Source: Streptomyces sclerotialus (GTDB lineage Bacteria > Actinomycetota > Actinomycetes > Streptomycetales > Streptomycetaceae). From it: DNA of 64,000 nt. Below the pieces are notes generated by a model that worked only from the letters and a program-made list of their open reading frames with translations, searched no databases and had not been told where the DNA came from. The position numbers and the translations under genes were made by a program. The DNA is taken from assembly GCF_040907265.1 (NCBI RefSeq), contig NZ_JBFOHP010000002.1:248001-312000 (forward strand), given 5' to 3'. Positions 47,625-57,314 of this stretch are shown here, piece after piece; the stretch's first letter is position 1, and each line of letters starts with the position of its first letter.

Positions 47625-50207
47625 ATGCCGTCTCTGCACGCTCGTGCCCATGCCCATGCCCATGCCCACGGAGCCTCCGCGCCGCTGGACGGCCGTCTGC
47701 CCATGGGCAGTTCGGGCACCGCGTCCCACCCGGTGACGGTTGACAGTCAGAGCCTGTTACGGGACGGCCGTCCCTGGATTCCGGTGATGGGCGAGTTCCA
47801 CTTCAGCCGCTACCCGGCCGCCGAGTGGCGCGAGGAACTGCTCAAGGTCAAGGCAGGCGGCATCGACCTGATCGCCACGTACCTGTTCTGGAACCAGCAC
47901 GAGAACACGCGCGGGACGCTCCGCTTCGACGGCAATCTGGACGTACGCCGCTTCGTGACGCTGTGCGGCGAGCTCGGGCTGGACGTGGCGGTGCGGATCG
48001 GGCCCTGGTCGCACGGTGAGTGCCGCAACGGCGGCTTTCCCGACTGGCTGGCAACCGCCGACTGCACTCCCCGCACCGACGACCCGGCCTACCTCGCGCT
48101 CGTCGAGCCCTACTACCGGCGCATCGCCCACGAGCTGCGCGGTCTCTTTCACGACGACGGCGGCCCCGTCGTGGCGGTCCAGGTGGAGAACGAGCTGTAC
48201 GACCAGCCCGGACACCTGGCGACCTTGCGACGCATCGCCGAGGGCGCCGGTATGCGGGCACCGCTGTGGACCGCGACAGCCTGGGGAGCGGCCGAGCTCC
48301 CGCGGGATGCGCTGCTGCCCTTGTACGGCGGCTATCCGGAGGCGTTCTGGGAGGACGCTCATGAGGGGTGGACGCGGGAGATGCGGCGTCACTACTTCTT
48401 CACGCCGATCCGCGACGATCACGCCATCGGTGCCGATCTGCGTCCTTCCACCCCAGCCGACACCGACACCGACACCGATACCGACACCGACACCGACACC
48501 GACACCGATACTGGCACCAAGACCGACACCAGCACCTGCACCAGCACTGCCACCGACCCCCGCCGCTACCCCTACGCCACCTGCGAACTCGGCGGTGGCA
48601 TGGCCATCGCGTACCACCGCAGACCCCTCGTACCCAGTCAGGACATCACCGCACTGGCGCTGACCAAGCTGGGCAGCGGTTCGGTCTGGCAGGGCTACTA
48701 CCTCTATCACGGCTGCTCACAGCGGATGGACCTCAAGGAGCCCAACCAGGAAAGCCACGACTCCGGCTATCCCAACGACCTGCCGACGGTCACCTACGAC
48801 TTCCAGGCGCCGCTGGGTGAGTACGGCCAGGTCAGGCCCAGTTTCCACGGACTGCGCATGCAGCACCTGTTCCTGCGCGGCTACGGTGCCGGCCTGGCGC
48901 GGATGCCACTGTGGCTGCCCGGCACCGGACCCGCTTCGCTCGATGACCGCACCACGCTGCGCTGGGCCGTCCGCTCGGCGGGCGACCAGGGCTTCCTGTT
49001 CGTCAACAACCACCAGCCGCACGAGAACCTGCCCAGCCATCACGGTGTCCGGTTCCGCATCCACCTCGACGACGGCGACGGACGCACCGTCACCCTGCCC
49101 GCGCAGCCGATCGATGTGCCCTCCGGCGCACACTTCGTGTGGCCGATCGGCCTGGACCTCGGCGGTGGCCTGCGCCTGGCCTGGGCCACCGCGCAGCCCG
49201 TCACCCGACTGGACATGGACGGCACCACGCTGACCGTACTGGCGGCCACCGACGGCATCCCGGCATCCCTGTCGCTCCCGGCGGAGGTCGAGGTCGAGGG
49301 GCCGGCGCGGGTGGAACGCGGCGCCGACGGCACCCTCGTCACGGTCGACGAGCCCGGTACGGGGGCGCTCCTGACCCTGACCACTCCGTCCGGCACCACT
49401 CCACCTTGCACCACCCCGTCCGGCATCACCCCGTCCGGCACCACTCCACCCGGCACCACACCGTCCGGCACCACTCCACCCGGCAGCGCCCGGGTTCTGG
49501 TCCTGGTCCTGTCGCACGACGAGGCACTGCGGCTGAACCGTCTGCACGTATTCGGCGAAGACCGGCTCGTCCTCAGCGACGATGTGGCCCTCGCCGACGG
49601 TGCGGAACTGCGCCTGCACATCGCCTCCCCCGCCCCGTCCATCGCGCTGCTGCCCCCGCCCACCGCCCTGCACGGCCCAGGCATCGGCCGGCCCGCACCG
49701 GACGGTGTCTTCACCCGCTGGCCCCTCCGGCCGGCTCCGTACCTGCCGCAACCGGTACTGCAATGCCTGCGGGCCGAGGCAGTTGCCGCCCCGGCCCGCA
49801 CCGGAGGGCCCCGTGAGCGGGCCTCCGCCCCACGCGAGGAGGACTTCGACAAGGCCGCCGTGTACCACCTCACCGTCCCCGCTTCGGCTCTGGGCGGTGA
49901 CGGGGAGGTGCTGTTGCGAATGCGCTACACCGGTGACGCCGCCCGCGCCTACATCGGCGGACAGCTCGTCGCCGACCACTTCTGGTACGGGCCCGAGTGG
50001 GAGATCGGGCTCCGCCGCTTCGCGGAAGCGGCCGTGCGGTACGGCGTGGAGCTCCGCGTACTCCCCCTGGACCCCACCACCCGCGTCTATGTCGACGCCT
50101 CGGCGCGCGAGGGGCTGGACGCGGCCCGCAGCCGAGCCGCGATCGAGGCCGCCGAGCTGGTGGCCGTCCCCCGTACGACGCTGACCAGTTCAGAGCCCCG
50201 GCACTGA
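47625..50207 (+). CDS. GH35-type beta-galactosidase with repeat insertions and a TTA codon
   Basis: 860 residues from the ATG at 47625 (AGGAG 9 bases upstream; the TTG at 47616 touches that site). The catalytic barrel has MGEFHFSRYPAAEWREELLK, ATYLFWNQHENTRGTLRFDG, VRIGPWSHGECRNGGFPDWL and VQVENELYD with the acid/base Glu; the nucleophile is probably the Glu in ATCELGGGMA. C-terminal beta domains follow. Codon 45 (47757-47759) is TTA, so translation should depend on the bldA tRNA. A (Asp-Thr) tract interrupts the barrel before RRYPYATCELGGG, and a Thr-Pro-Ser-Gly tract interrupts a beta domain. No signal peptide but a His-Ala-rich N-terminus. Confidence 0.88.
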   Translation: MPSLHARAHAHAHAHGASAPLDGRLPMGSSGTASHPVTVDSQSLLRDGRPWIPVMGEFHFSRYPAAEWREELLKVKAGGIDLIATYLFWNQHENTRGTLRFDGNLDVRRFVTLCGELGLDVAVRIGPWSHGECRNGGFPDWLATADCTPRTDDPAYLALVEPYYRRIAHELRGLFHDDGGPVVAVQVENELYDQPGHLATLRRIAEGAGMRAPLWTATAWGAAELPRDALLPLYGGYPEAFWEDAHEGWTREMRRHYFFTPIRDDHAIGADLRPSTPADTDTDTDTDTDTDTDTDTGTKTDTSTCTSTATDPRRYPYATCELGGGMAIAYHRRPLVPSQDITALALTKLGSGSVWQGYYLYHGCSQRMDLKEPNQESHDSGYPNDLPTVTYDFQAPLGEYGQVRPSFHGLRMQHLFLRGYGAGLARMPLWLPGTGPASLDDRTTLRWAVRSAGDQGFLFVNNHQPHENLPSHHGVRFRIHLDDGDGRTVTLPAQPIDVPSGAHFVWPIGLDLGGGLRLAWATAQPVTRLDMDGTTLTVLAATDGIPASLSLPAEVEVEGPARVERGADGTLVTVDEPGTGALLTLTTPSGTTPPCTTPSGITPSGTTPPGTTPSGTTPPGSARVLVLVLSHDEALRLNRLHVFGEDRLVLSDDVALADGAELRLHIASPAPSIALLPPPTALHGPGIGRPAPDGVFTRWPLRPAPYLPQPVLQCLRAEAVAAPARTGGPRERASAPREEDFDKAAVYHLTVPASALGGDGEVLLRMRYTGDAARAYIGGQLVADHFWYGPEWEIGLRRFAEAAVRYGVELRVLPLDPTTRVYVDASAREGLDAARSRAAIEAAELVAVPRTTLTSSEPRH
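48464..48560 (+). repeat. gacacc hexanucleotide tract in the GH35 gene
   Basis: About 14 units of gacacc/gatacc type, encoding Asp-Thr, in the catalytic domain just before the block with the predicted nucleophile. Confidence 0.9.
49380..49491 (+). repeat. 15-bp ccgtccggcaccact tract in the GH35 gene
   Basis: About seven in-frame units, encoding Thr-Thr-Pro-Ser-Gly or Thr-Thr-Pro-Pro-Gly, in a C-terminal beta domain. Confidence 0.88.
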
Positions 50208-50319
50208 CCAGTTCAGAGACCCGGCACTGACTGGTGCAGAGGGCACGGCCCTGACCGGTACAGAAACTCAGCCCTGACCGGTACGGAAACCCGGCGAACC
50301 CGTCCCCCCGGCCAGAAGG
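50208..50319. repeat. Degenerate ~24-bp repeats between convergent genes
   Basis: Units such as ctgaccagttcagagacccgg, ctgaccggtacagaaactc and ctgaccggtacggaaaccc occupy the whole gap. The first copy begins inside the end of the GH35 gene. Confidence 0.7.
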
Positions 50320-51465
50320 TCACCACTCCGCGAACGAGCCGTCGGTGTGCCGCCACACCGGACTGTGCCAGTCCGGTGTGCTGTTGTCGGCGCGGCGTAC
50401 CGCCTGTTCATCGACCTCGATGCCGAGTCCGGGGCCGAGCGGCCGGCGGATGTGGCCCGCGTCGAAACGGAACACCTCGGGGTCGACGACGTAGTCCAGG
50501 ACTTCGGCACCGTCGTTGTAGTGGATACCGATGCTCTGTTCCTGGATGAGGAAGTTCGGGGTGGCGAAAGCTACTTGGAGGCTGGCGGCGAGCGAGATCG
50601 GCCCCAGCGGGCAGTGCGGGGCCAGCAGCACGTCGAACGTCTCCGCCAGCGACGCCAGGCGCCGCACCTCCGAGATACCTCCCGCATGCGACAGGTCCGG
50701 CTGCAGTACGGCGATACCCGCCTGCAGCACCGGCAGGGCCTCGGTGCGCGAGTAGATCCGCTCTCCGGTGGCGATCGGGACCGTGGCGGCCGAGACCACC
50801 TCGCCCAGGCGGTGGGCGTACTCGGGCAGTACGGGCTCCTCGACGAACAGCGGGTGCAGCGCGGCGAGGTGGGGCAGGACCCGGCGCGCGTTGGCGGCGC
50901 TGAACCGCCCGTGGAAGTCGATCGCGAAGTCCCGTCCGGGGCCGAGTACTTCGCGGGCGATGGCGGCCCGTTCGACGAGGGCGGTGATGTCCGCGGCGGT
51001 GGCCAGCTTGTTCATCCGCCCGCAGGCGTTCATCTTGACGGCGGTGAAGCCCGCCTCCACTTGGGCCTGGACGGCGTCGGCGATCTCCCCTGGCTCGTCA
51101 CCGCCCACCCAGCTGTAGGCCCGTACCCGTTCGCGCACCGGGCCGCCCAGCAGTACGTGGACCGGCACCCCCAGCGTCTTCCCCGCAATGTCCCACAGCG
51201 CCTGGTCGAGCCCGGCGACGGCGCTCGAAAGCACCGGACCGCCGCGGTAGAACGAGCCCTTCGTCATCACCTGCCAGTGGTCCTCGATCCGCATCGGGTC
51301 CTGGCCGACCAGGTACTCGGCGAGTTCGTGAACGGCGGTGCGAACCGTGGCCGCCCGGCCCTCGACGACGGGCTCTCCCCACCCCACGACACCCTCGTCG
51401 GTCTCGATACGGCAGAACAGCCAGCGGGGCGGGACGGCGAACGTTTCAACCCGGGTGATCTTCAC
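50320..51465 (-). CDS. D-galactonate dehydratase-like enolase-superfamily enzyme
   Basis: 381 residues, GTG start at 51465 (TTGGAG 8 bases upstream). Mandelate racemase/muconate lactonizing enzyme fold: MKITRVETFAVPPRWLFCRI, GPVLSSAVAGLDQALWDIAG, the metal ligands in FAIDFHGRFS, FVEEPVLPEY and TGERIYSR, and the catalytic His in APHCPLGPISLAASLQ with a final HYNDGAE. This set (DFHGR, EEP, GER, HCPLGP) is that of D-galactonate dehydratase. It would dehydrate galactonate to 2-keto-3-deoxygalactonate in the De Ley-Doudoroff route, which suits the converging beta-galactosidase. Confidence 0.9.
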   Translation of the reverse strand: MKITRVETFAVPPRWLFCRIETDEGVVGWGEPVVEGRAATVRTAVHELAEYLVGQDPMRIEDHWQVMTKGSFYRGGPVLSSAVAGLDQALWDIAGKTLGVPVHVLLGGPVRERVRAYSWVGGDEPGEIADAVQAQVEAGFTAVKMNACGRMNKLATAADITALVERAAIAREVLGPGRDFAIDFHGRFSAANARRVLPHLAALHPLFVEEPVLPEYAHRLGEVVSAATVPIATGERIYSRTEALPVLQAGIAVLQPDLSHAGGISEVRRLASLAETFDVLLAPHCPLGPISLAASLQVAFATPNFLIQEQSIGIHYNDGAEVLDYVVDPEVFRFDAGHIRRPLGPGLGIEVDEQAVRRADNSTPDWHSPVWRHTDGSFAEW

Positions 51466-51622
51466 GCGTACTGCTCCAAGGGAGGGGCGGGCGGATACGG
51501 GTGGGCCTGCGGATGTTCCCGGCGGGGTGCGTACGAGGACTCCGTGAGCGACGCCAGCAGCCTCTCACCCCATTAAATGTGAAGGAACCAGCAGCACCAA
51601 GAGGACCAAGAGGGGGTCAGGG

Positions 51623-52708
51623 TCACGTGCCCAGCGGCACGTCCGTGCCGGACAGCTCCGCCCGCACGCCGTCCTTCGTCACGGAGATCCCGCGAAGCTG
51701 TACGTCACCCGGCAAGTCGTCCGGCAGCTGAGCCGAGAACTGCATGGCCTTCGCCACCTTCGGCTCCCGGACCTTCTGCAGGCCCCTGATGAGCGACGGG
51801 TCGATACCGGTGGGCTCAAGCAGCGCCGGATGCTCGACCAGCGCGTCCAGCGCGCGGCCCTTCATCAGCTGGTCCGGGAGGATACGCTGCCCGGTCGCCT
51901 GCTGCAGGTCGCGCTCGTCGATCTTGTCGGCGGCGGGGGTGGCGAGCTGCAGGCCACCGCCCTCACCCGGCGTGTAGGTGAGCAGGCCGGGCACCACCAG
52001 CCGCGCATCCGCCACGGTCATGGCCAAGCCGTGGTCCCCTGTGCGCTGCAGATGCGCCCGCGCCCGTACCTTGGCGTGCGTGCCGGCCACCGGCAGATCA
52101 CCATGCGCCAGAACACTGTTCTTCGCACGGCCCGGCGTCAAGCGGACCTGCGACGCCCCTACTTCACGGTTCAGGTCGTCGAAGTCGAGGAACACCTCAC
52201 CACGGACGCGGCTCAGGACCGCGCCCTTGACCGAGGTCGGCAGGCTGCCGACGACTCGTACGTCGTCCACCGTCCCCTTCACCTGCGCTATGGATATCCG
52301 TCCGGCGGGTACGTCGGGGATGTTGACCTCGACGTGGTCGAGTTGACCGGTGGCGACCTGTGTGAGGAACGGGAAGCTGCCGATGTGCACCTCGGGCTGA
52401 GCGCGGAGCTTCAGGGCGTCCTGCGCCTTCTGCCCCGCCAGGTCCTCGGCGTAGAGCACGGCCCAGCGATCGCCGAGGGCGAGGAAAGCGAGTACGACGG
52501 CCAGGGCGACGAGCGTCTTCGCAGCCCTCCGAGCGGTACGGCGCCCGTGGCCCCCGCCGCCGGATTCGGGGTCTGCGGGCTGTGCGGATTCCGAGGGCCG
52601 TGTGGGTTTCGAAGACCGTGCGGGGTTCGAGGGCCGTGTGGGCGTCGTGGCCTCCATGGGGTCTGTGGCATGAGCAGGATCTGCGGGAAGTCCGTCGTTC
52701 GAGGTCAC
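51623..52708 (-). CDS. DUF2993 (LmeA-like) lipid-binding membrane protein
   Basis: 361 residues, GTG start at 52708. A 60-residue disordered Pro/Ser/Thr-rich N-terminus (PTRPSNPARSSKPTRPS) built of short repeats precedes a single hydrophobic helix (TLVALAVVLAFLALGDRW) and a large external domain with VHIGSFPFLTQVATGQLDHV, VNIPDVPAGRISIAQVKGTV and TVADARLVVPGLLTYTPGEG. This is the DUF2993 family, whose mycobacterial member LmeA binds phospholipid and affects lipomannan growth. An envelope lipid-handling role is inferred. Confidence 0.87.
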   Translation of the reverse strand: MTSNDGLPADPAHATDPMEATTPTRPSNPARSSKPTRPSESAQPADPESGGGGHGRRTARRAAKTLVALAVVLAFLALGDRWAVLYAEDLAGQKAQDALKLRAQPEVHIGSFPFLTQVATGQLDHVEVNIPDVPAGRISIAQVKGTVDDVRVVGSLPTSVKGAVLSRVRGEVFLDFDDLNREVGASQVRLTPGRAKNSVLAHGDLPVAGTHAKVRARAHLQRTGDHGLAMTVADARLVVPGLLTYTPGEGGGLQLATPAADKIDERDLQQATGQRILPDQLMKGRALDALVEHPALLEPTGIDPSLIRGLQKVREPKVAKAMQFSAQLPDDLPGDVQLRGISVTKDGVRAELSGTDVPLGT

Positions 52709-53056
52709 CGCTCCATGCGATCACAGGGCGGGCGTTCTCGTCCAAGTCCCGTTGCTCAGACGGTACTGGGCTCGCGGCGACCGACCGGCGGCCCGGACGG
52801 CGGGGCCGCCCGTGACGTACGGAGGGCCCGCAGCACGGCGGGCCCTCCGGCGTATCCGTGGGGGACGGATAGGTGATCATGACGTACCCGGCCATGGTCC
52901 CGGTGATGCGCGAGCGAGGGCGACGGGAGCCCTGAAGGATGATCTCCACCCGATCGGCGCAACGCCGGCCCCGCACCCCCGCGCGCGGGCGGCAGCGCAC
53001 AGTGGTCAACTGGTCGGTGTCGATCTTTCGCGCACACGTGAGGAGAGCGGAACGTC
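52709..53056. other. Intergenic region with two stem-loops before the SMR gene
   Basis: 52821-52848: GGAGGGCCCGC pairs with GCGGGCCCTCC (11 bases, 6-base loop), a terminator-like hairpin. 52853-52871: TATCCGT pairs with ACGGATA around GGGGG. I looked for a guanidine riboswitch ahead of the exporter and could not identify one. Confidence 0.5.
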
Positions 53057-53371
53057 ATGGCCTGGGTGGTACTCATCGTGTCGGGCGTCCTGGAGACGGT
53101 CTGGGCGACAGCCCTTGAGGCATCCAAGAACTTCTCCCGGTTGTGGCCGTCCCTGCTCTTCCTCGGCGCGCTCGCCCTCAGCATGGGCGGACTGTCGTAC
53201 GCCGTGAACCAGATTCCGCTCGGCACCGCCTACGGCGTTTGGGTGGGCATCGGCGCCGTGGGCACCGCCGTTTACGGAATGGTGGCGCTCGGCGATCCGG
53301 CGACGGCCGCGCGTCTGCTGTGCCTGCTGCTCATCATCGGCGGCGTTGTCGGCCTCAAACTGCTGCACTGA
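53057..53371 (+). CDS. SMR-family exporter of the Gdx/SugE type
   Basis: 104 residues, ATG at 53057 with GAGGAG upstream. Four membrane helices. MAWVVLIVSGVLETVWATAL holds the essential membrane Glu (residue 13), followed by FSRLWPSLLF, the signature IPLGTAYGVWVGIGAVGTAV and LLIIGGVVGLKLLH. The FSRLxPS and PxGTAYxVWxGIGAVG forms match Gdx (SugE) rather than EmrE. Gdx proteins export guanidinium ion in exchange for protons as antiparallel dimers. It is a single-gene unit, so a homodimer. Confidence 0.92.
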   Translation: MAWVVLIVSGVLETVWATALEASKNFSRLWPSLLFLGALALSMGGLSYAVNQIPLGTAYGVWVGIGAVGTAVYGMVALGDPATAARLLCLLLIIGGVVGLKLLH

Positions 53372-53537
53372 GCCGGCCTCGCCCCGCCCTCCGAACTCCC
53401 GGGCCGTAAGAACCACGTGAGCAGCAGCCCGCCGCCTACCATGGGAACCGGTGGCCGTCGGCCATGGCCGGCGTACCGCACCTGACGCACCGTGACGGTG
53501 CGCCCCGGCACGCGCATCCCACCGAAAGGTCTATCGG

Positions 53538-54406
53538 ATGACCCTGCCAGTCATCGTCGGTATCGACGGCACCGCTGAAAGCCTGGCTGCCGCTGACTGG
53601 GCGGCGGAGGAGGCCCTCCACCGCGACCTGCCGCTCATCCTGCTGCATGCGTGGGGGCCGCAGCGGCTTGCGAACGTACCGCTCGCGCTCCCCCTTCGGA
53701 GCAGGAGCAAGCCGCCGAACGGCTGCTGGAGGACGCCGAGAAGCAGGTACGCGAGCGTCACCCGGGTGTACGGGTCACGACCGAGCTGGCGACGGGCCCG
53801 GAGGTCACCATGCTGGCCGCCCGGAGTAATGACGCGACGATGCTCGTGCTGGGTTCCCGCGCGCTCGGCCCGGTGATGGGGTTCCTGGTGGGCTCGATCG
53901 GCCTCAAGGCACTCAAGCGCGTCCGGTGCCCGGTGGTGCTGGTGCGAAGCCGTGAGCGGGACGGCGGGACGACCGGCGACGAAGTCGTCGTCGGCGTGCA
54001 GGGGGCGGACGAGGAGACGGCCTCCGCGCTGTCGTTCGCTTTCGAAGCAGCGGCGGCCCGCGGCGCCGCGGTACGCGCGGTGCGGGCCTGGAGCCTGCCC
54101 ACGGTCTTCACCTTCCGGCCGTCGACGATACGGCGGGCCGACGAGCAGGGTGGTATCGAAGAGCTGGAGCGGCAGACGCTGGAGGAGGCGGTCGCCCCCT
54201 GGCGCGAGAGGTACCCGCAGGTTCCCGTGGTCCAGGATCTCGGCTTCGGCAGCGCGCCGGAGATCCTGCTGACCGCCTCATCCCATGCGCAGCTGCTGGT
54301 CATCGGCTGCCACGTGCAGCCTGGCGGTGGCCGCCACATCGGCGCGGTCGGACATGCGGTCCTCCACTTCGCCGACGTCCCGGTCGCCCTGGTCGGCGGC
54401 GAGTGA
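53538..54406 (+). pseudogene. Universal stress protein with two Usp domains, frameshifted
   Basis: The first frame (ATG 53538) carries LPVIVGIDGTAESLAAADWA and PLILLHAWGPQRLANVPLAL. At a run of five C (53690-53694) the sense jumps to another frame: SEQEQAAERLLEDAEKQVRE, TMLVLGSRALGPVMGFLVGS, CPVVLVRSRE, then a second domain EVVVGVQGADEETASALSFA to ADVPVALVGGE. One extra C accounts for the break. Length with the frames joined is about 290, normal for tandem Usp proteins. A sequencing error in the C run is a real alternative; if so the gene is intact. Confidence 0.75.
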
Positions 54407-54500
54407 CGAGGCGCGAGACGAGGCGGGGCGAGTGACGGCCTGCCCCACTCGGCGGTGAGCCGTGCCGCAGCAGAGGGTCCCGTACGTCGATGACACGCGG

Positions 54501-54537
54501 CCGAATGCCCGCTGTACGGCGCACAGCGGGCATTCGG
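54501..54537. terminator. Bidirectional terminator between usp and argG
   Basis: 15-base perfect stem (CCGAATGCCCGCTGT with ACAGCGGGCATTCGG), 7-base loop, between convergent genes. Confidence 0.88.
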
Positions 54538-54589
54538 GGGACGGGCCGACCGTTCTCGTGGCCAGGCCGGTCCATGGCCTGGCCCGGGA

Positions 54590-56076
<1,487 letters not shown>

Positions 56077-56199
56077 TGCGCGCCGGCAGGCCTCCACATG
56101 AGAAAGGTTCTGCGATGGCAGCGCGCGAATGGCATGTAAACCCCCAAAACGGTCACACGTCATTGCCACCGCGGGCGTCGGCCCCCACCGATGCGCAGC

Positions 56200-56273
56200 G
56201 CGGGTGCCCTGCGCCGACGTGGCGACCACGAGCCTCAGGCTCGCGGCTCCGGCACGTGACTCAGGGCACCCGC
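56200..56273 (-). terminator. Long-range stem-loop after the lipoprotein gene
   Basis: GCGGGTGCCCTG and CAGGGCACCCGC pair over 12 bases with a 50-base loop that contains a smaller hairpin (CGAGCC/GGCTCG). Confidence 0.55.
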
Positions 56274-56299
56274 ACCGCGCCCGAAGGCGGGCCGGCTGA

Positions 56300-56926
56300 T
56301 CAGAAGTCGTACGGCTTGGTCTTGTTCCAGTTCAGGACGTCGGCGTCGCTCCAGGTGAACGTCGACGGCGCCCCCTTGCTGTCGCGAGCTTCCAGTTCGG
56401 TGGCCGGGCCGGTGTCACCGGTCCGGTCGCGCATGGCGAGGGAGAGCTCCGTCGAGGTGTGGGTCTTCGTGCCGTCGGCGAAGAGGGCCACGGCGGAGTA
56501 GATCTTGCTGCCGGGCCGGATGGTGATCCGGGTGTTGCCGCCCGGGGCGTCCTTGTCCGAGTGTTCCAGGACGTTCGAGGTGTCCCCGAGAATGACGGAC
56601 GGGAAGGAAGTGACCCAGCAGGGCTTGGAGTCGGTGTTCCGTGCGGTGATCAGCAGGTGCTCGCCCTGCTCGTTCGGGAAGCGGTGCAGCACGGAGTACG
56701 ACATCTCGTCGCCGTCGCACTGACGGGTGCCGGCGGTGCTGGTGGCGTCCTGGGCGGCGGCAACGTGCGTGGTGGTGACGTCGGCAGCGCTGCTTTTGCC
56801 GGAGCCGGAACCGGAGCCGGACCCAGCGGCGCCGGCGCCGCCCGAGCCGCCACAGGCGGTCAGGGTCACGGCCAGTGCCGCGGTGGTGGCGGCCAGGACG
56901 GCGGTGCGGATTCCGGAAGTACGCAT
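56300..56926 (-). CDS. DUF4232-type secreted lipoprotein
   Basis: 208 residues from the ATG at 56926. Leader RTAVLAATTAALAVTLTAC ends in the lipobox LTAC, then a Gly/Ser linker (about 15 residues) and a beta-rich domain: QCDGDEMSYSVLHRFPNEQG, LLITARNTDSKPCWVTSFPS, RITIRPGSKIYSAVALFADG and a final TFTWSDADVLNWNKTKP. This is the pattern of DUF4232 proteins, abundant exported lipoproteins of streptomycetes with no known role. The two Cys in the domain probably pair. The upstream region has a repeat of gggatgtctcgc (about 56990-57030). Confidence 0.88.
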   Translation of the reverse strand: MRTSGIRTAVLAATTAALAVTLTACGGSGGAGAAGSGSGSGSGKSSAADVTTTHVAAAQDATSTAGTRQCDGDEMSYSVLHRFPNEQGEHLLITARNTDSKPCWVTSFPSVILGDTSNVLEHSDKDAPGGNTRITIRPGSKIYSAVALFADGTKTHTSTELSLAMRDRTGDTGPATELEARDSKGAPSTFTWSDADVLNWNKTKPYDF

Positions 56927-57163
56927 ACTGGATTCCCCCGTGCGGTGGTGGTGTGAGGTCGGCGGAAGTGCTCCCGCGTTTCCGTGGCGGGATGTCTCGC
57001 GGGATGTCTCGCGGGATGTCTCCGCTGTCCGGCGGGAGGCTCCCGCCGTTGAGAACAGCTTGGCGGCAGCCGCTAACGTTCCACTCACGCACCGCTGACG
57101 TCCGGCCTGCGTCGCACGAACCGCTGGCCCGAGTCGGGTCCTCAGGGCTAAGCTGATCATCGT

Positions 57164-57195
57164 CCCGGATACCGCATCCCCCGTCGGTATCCGGG
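57164..57195. terminator. Stem-loop, arms CCCGGATACC / GGTATCCGGG
   Basis: 10-base perfect stem with a 12-base loop, just downstream of the stronger hairpin at 57219-57250 in the direction of the amidase operon. Confidence 0.6.
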
Positions 57196-57218
57196 CTCTT
57201 TCCGTGCTGCGGACAGCA

Positions 57219-57250
57219 CAGAGGGCCCCAGGTTCGCCTGGGGCCCTCTG
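57219..57250 (-). terminator. Strong terminator of the XRE-ImmA-MAB_1171c-amidase operon
   Basis: CAGAGGGCCCCAGG and CCTGGGGCCCTCTG pair over 14 bases around a TTCG tetraloop, 65 bases after the amidase stop. Confidence 0.88.
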
Positions 57251-57314
57251 CTGTACGGGCTCGTCCTGCCCCACCCCCGTGGAGGCGGGAAGAGCCCGGG
57301 TCAGGGGTGCTCGC

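Noticed and set aside
52709..53056. Possible guanidine riboswitch ahead of the Gdx-type exporter
   Set aside because: I looked for the conserved loops of guanidine-I, -II and -III classes and could not place them. A covariance-model search (Infernal with the Rfam guanidine families) would decide.
57219..57250. Possible tRNA or small RNA because of the long hairpin
   Set aside because: It is a simple perfect stem with a TTCG loop, placed after an operon, so a terminator is the simpler reading. No cloverleaf is seen.
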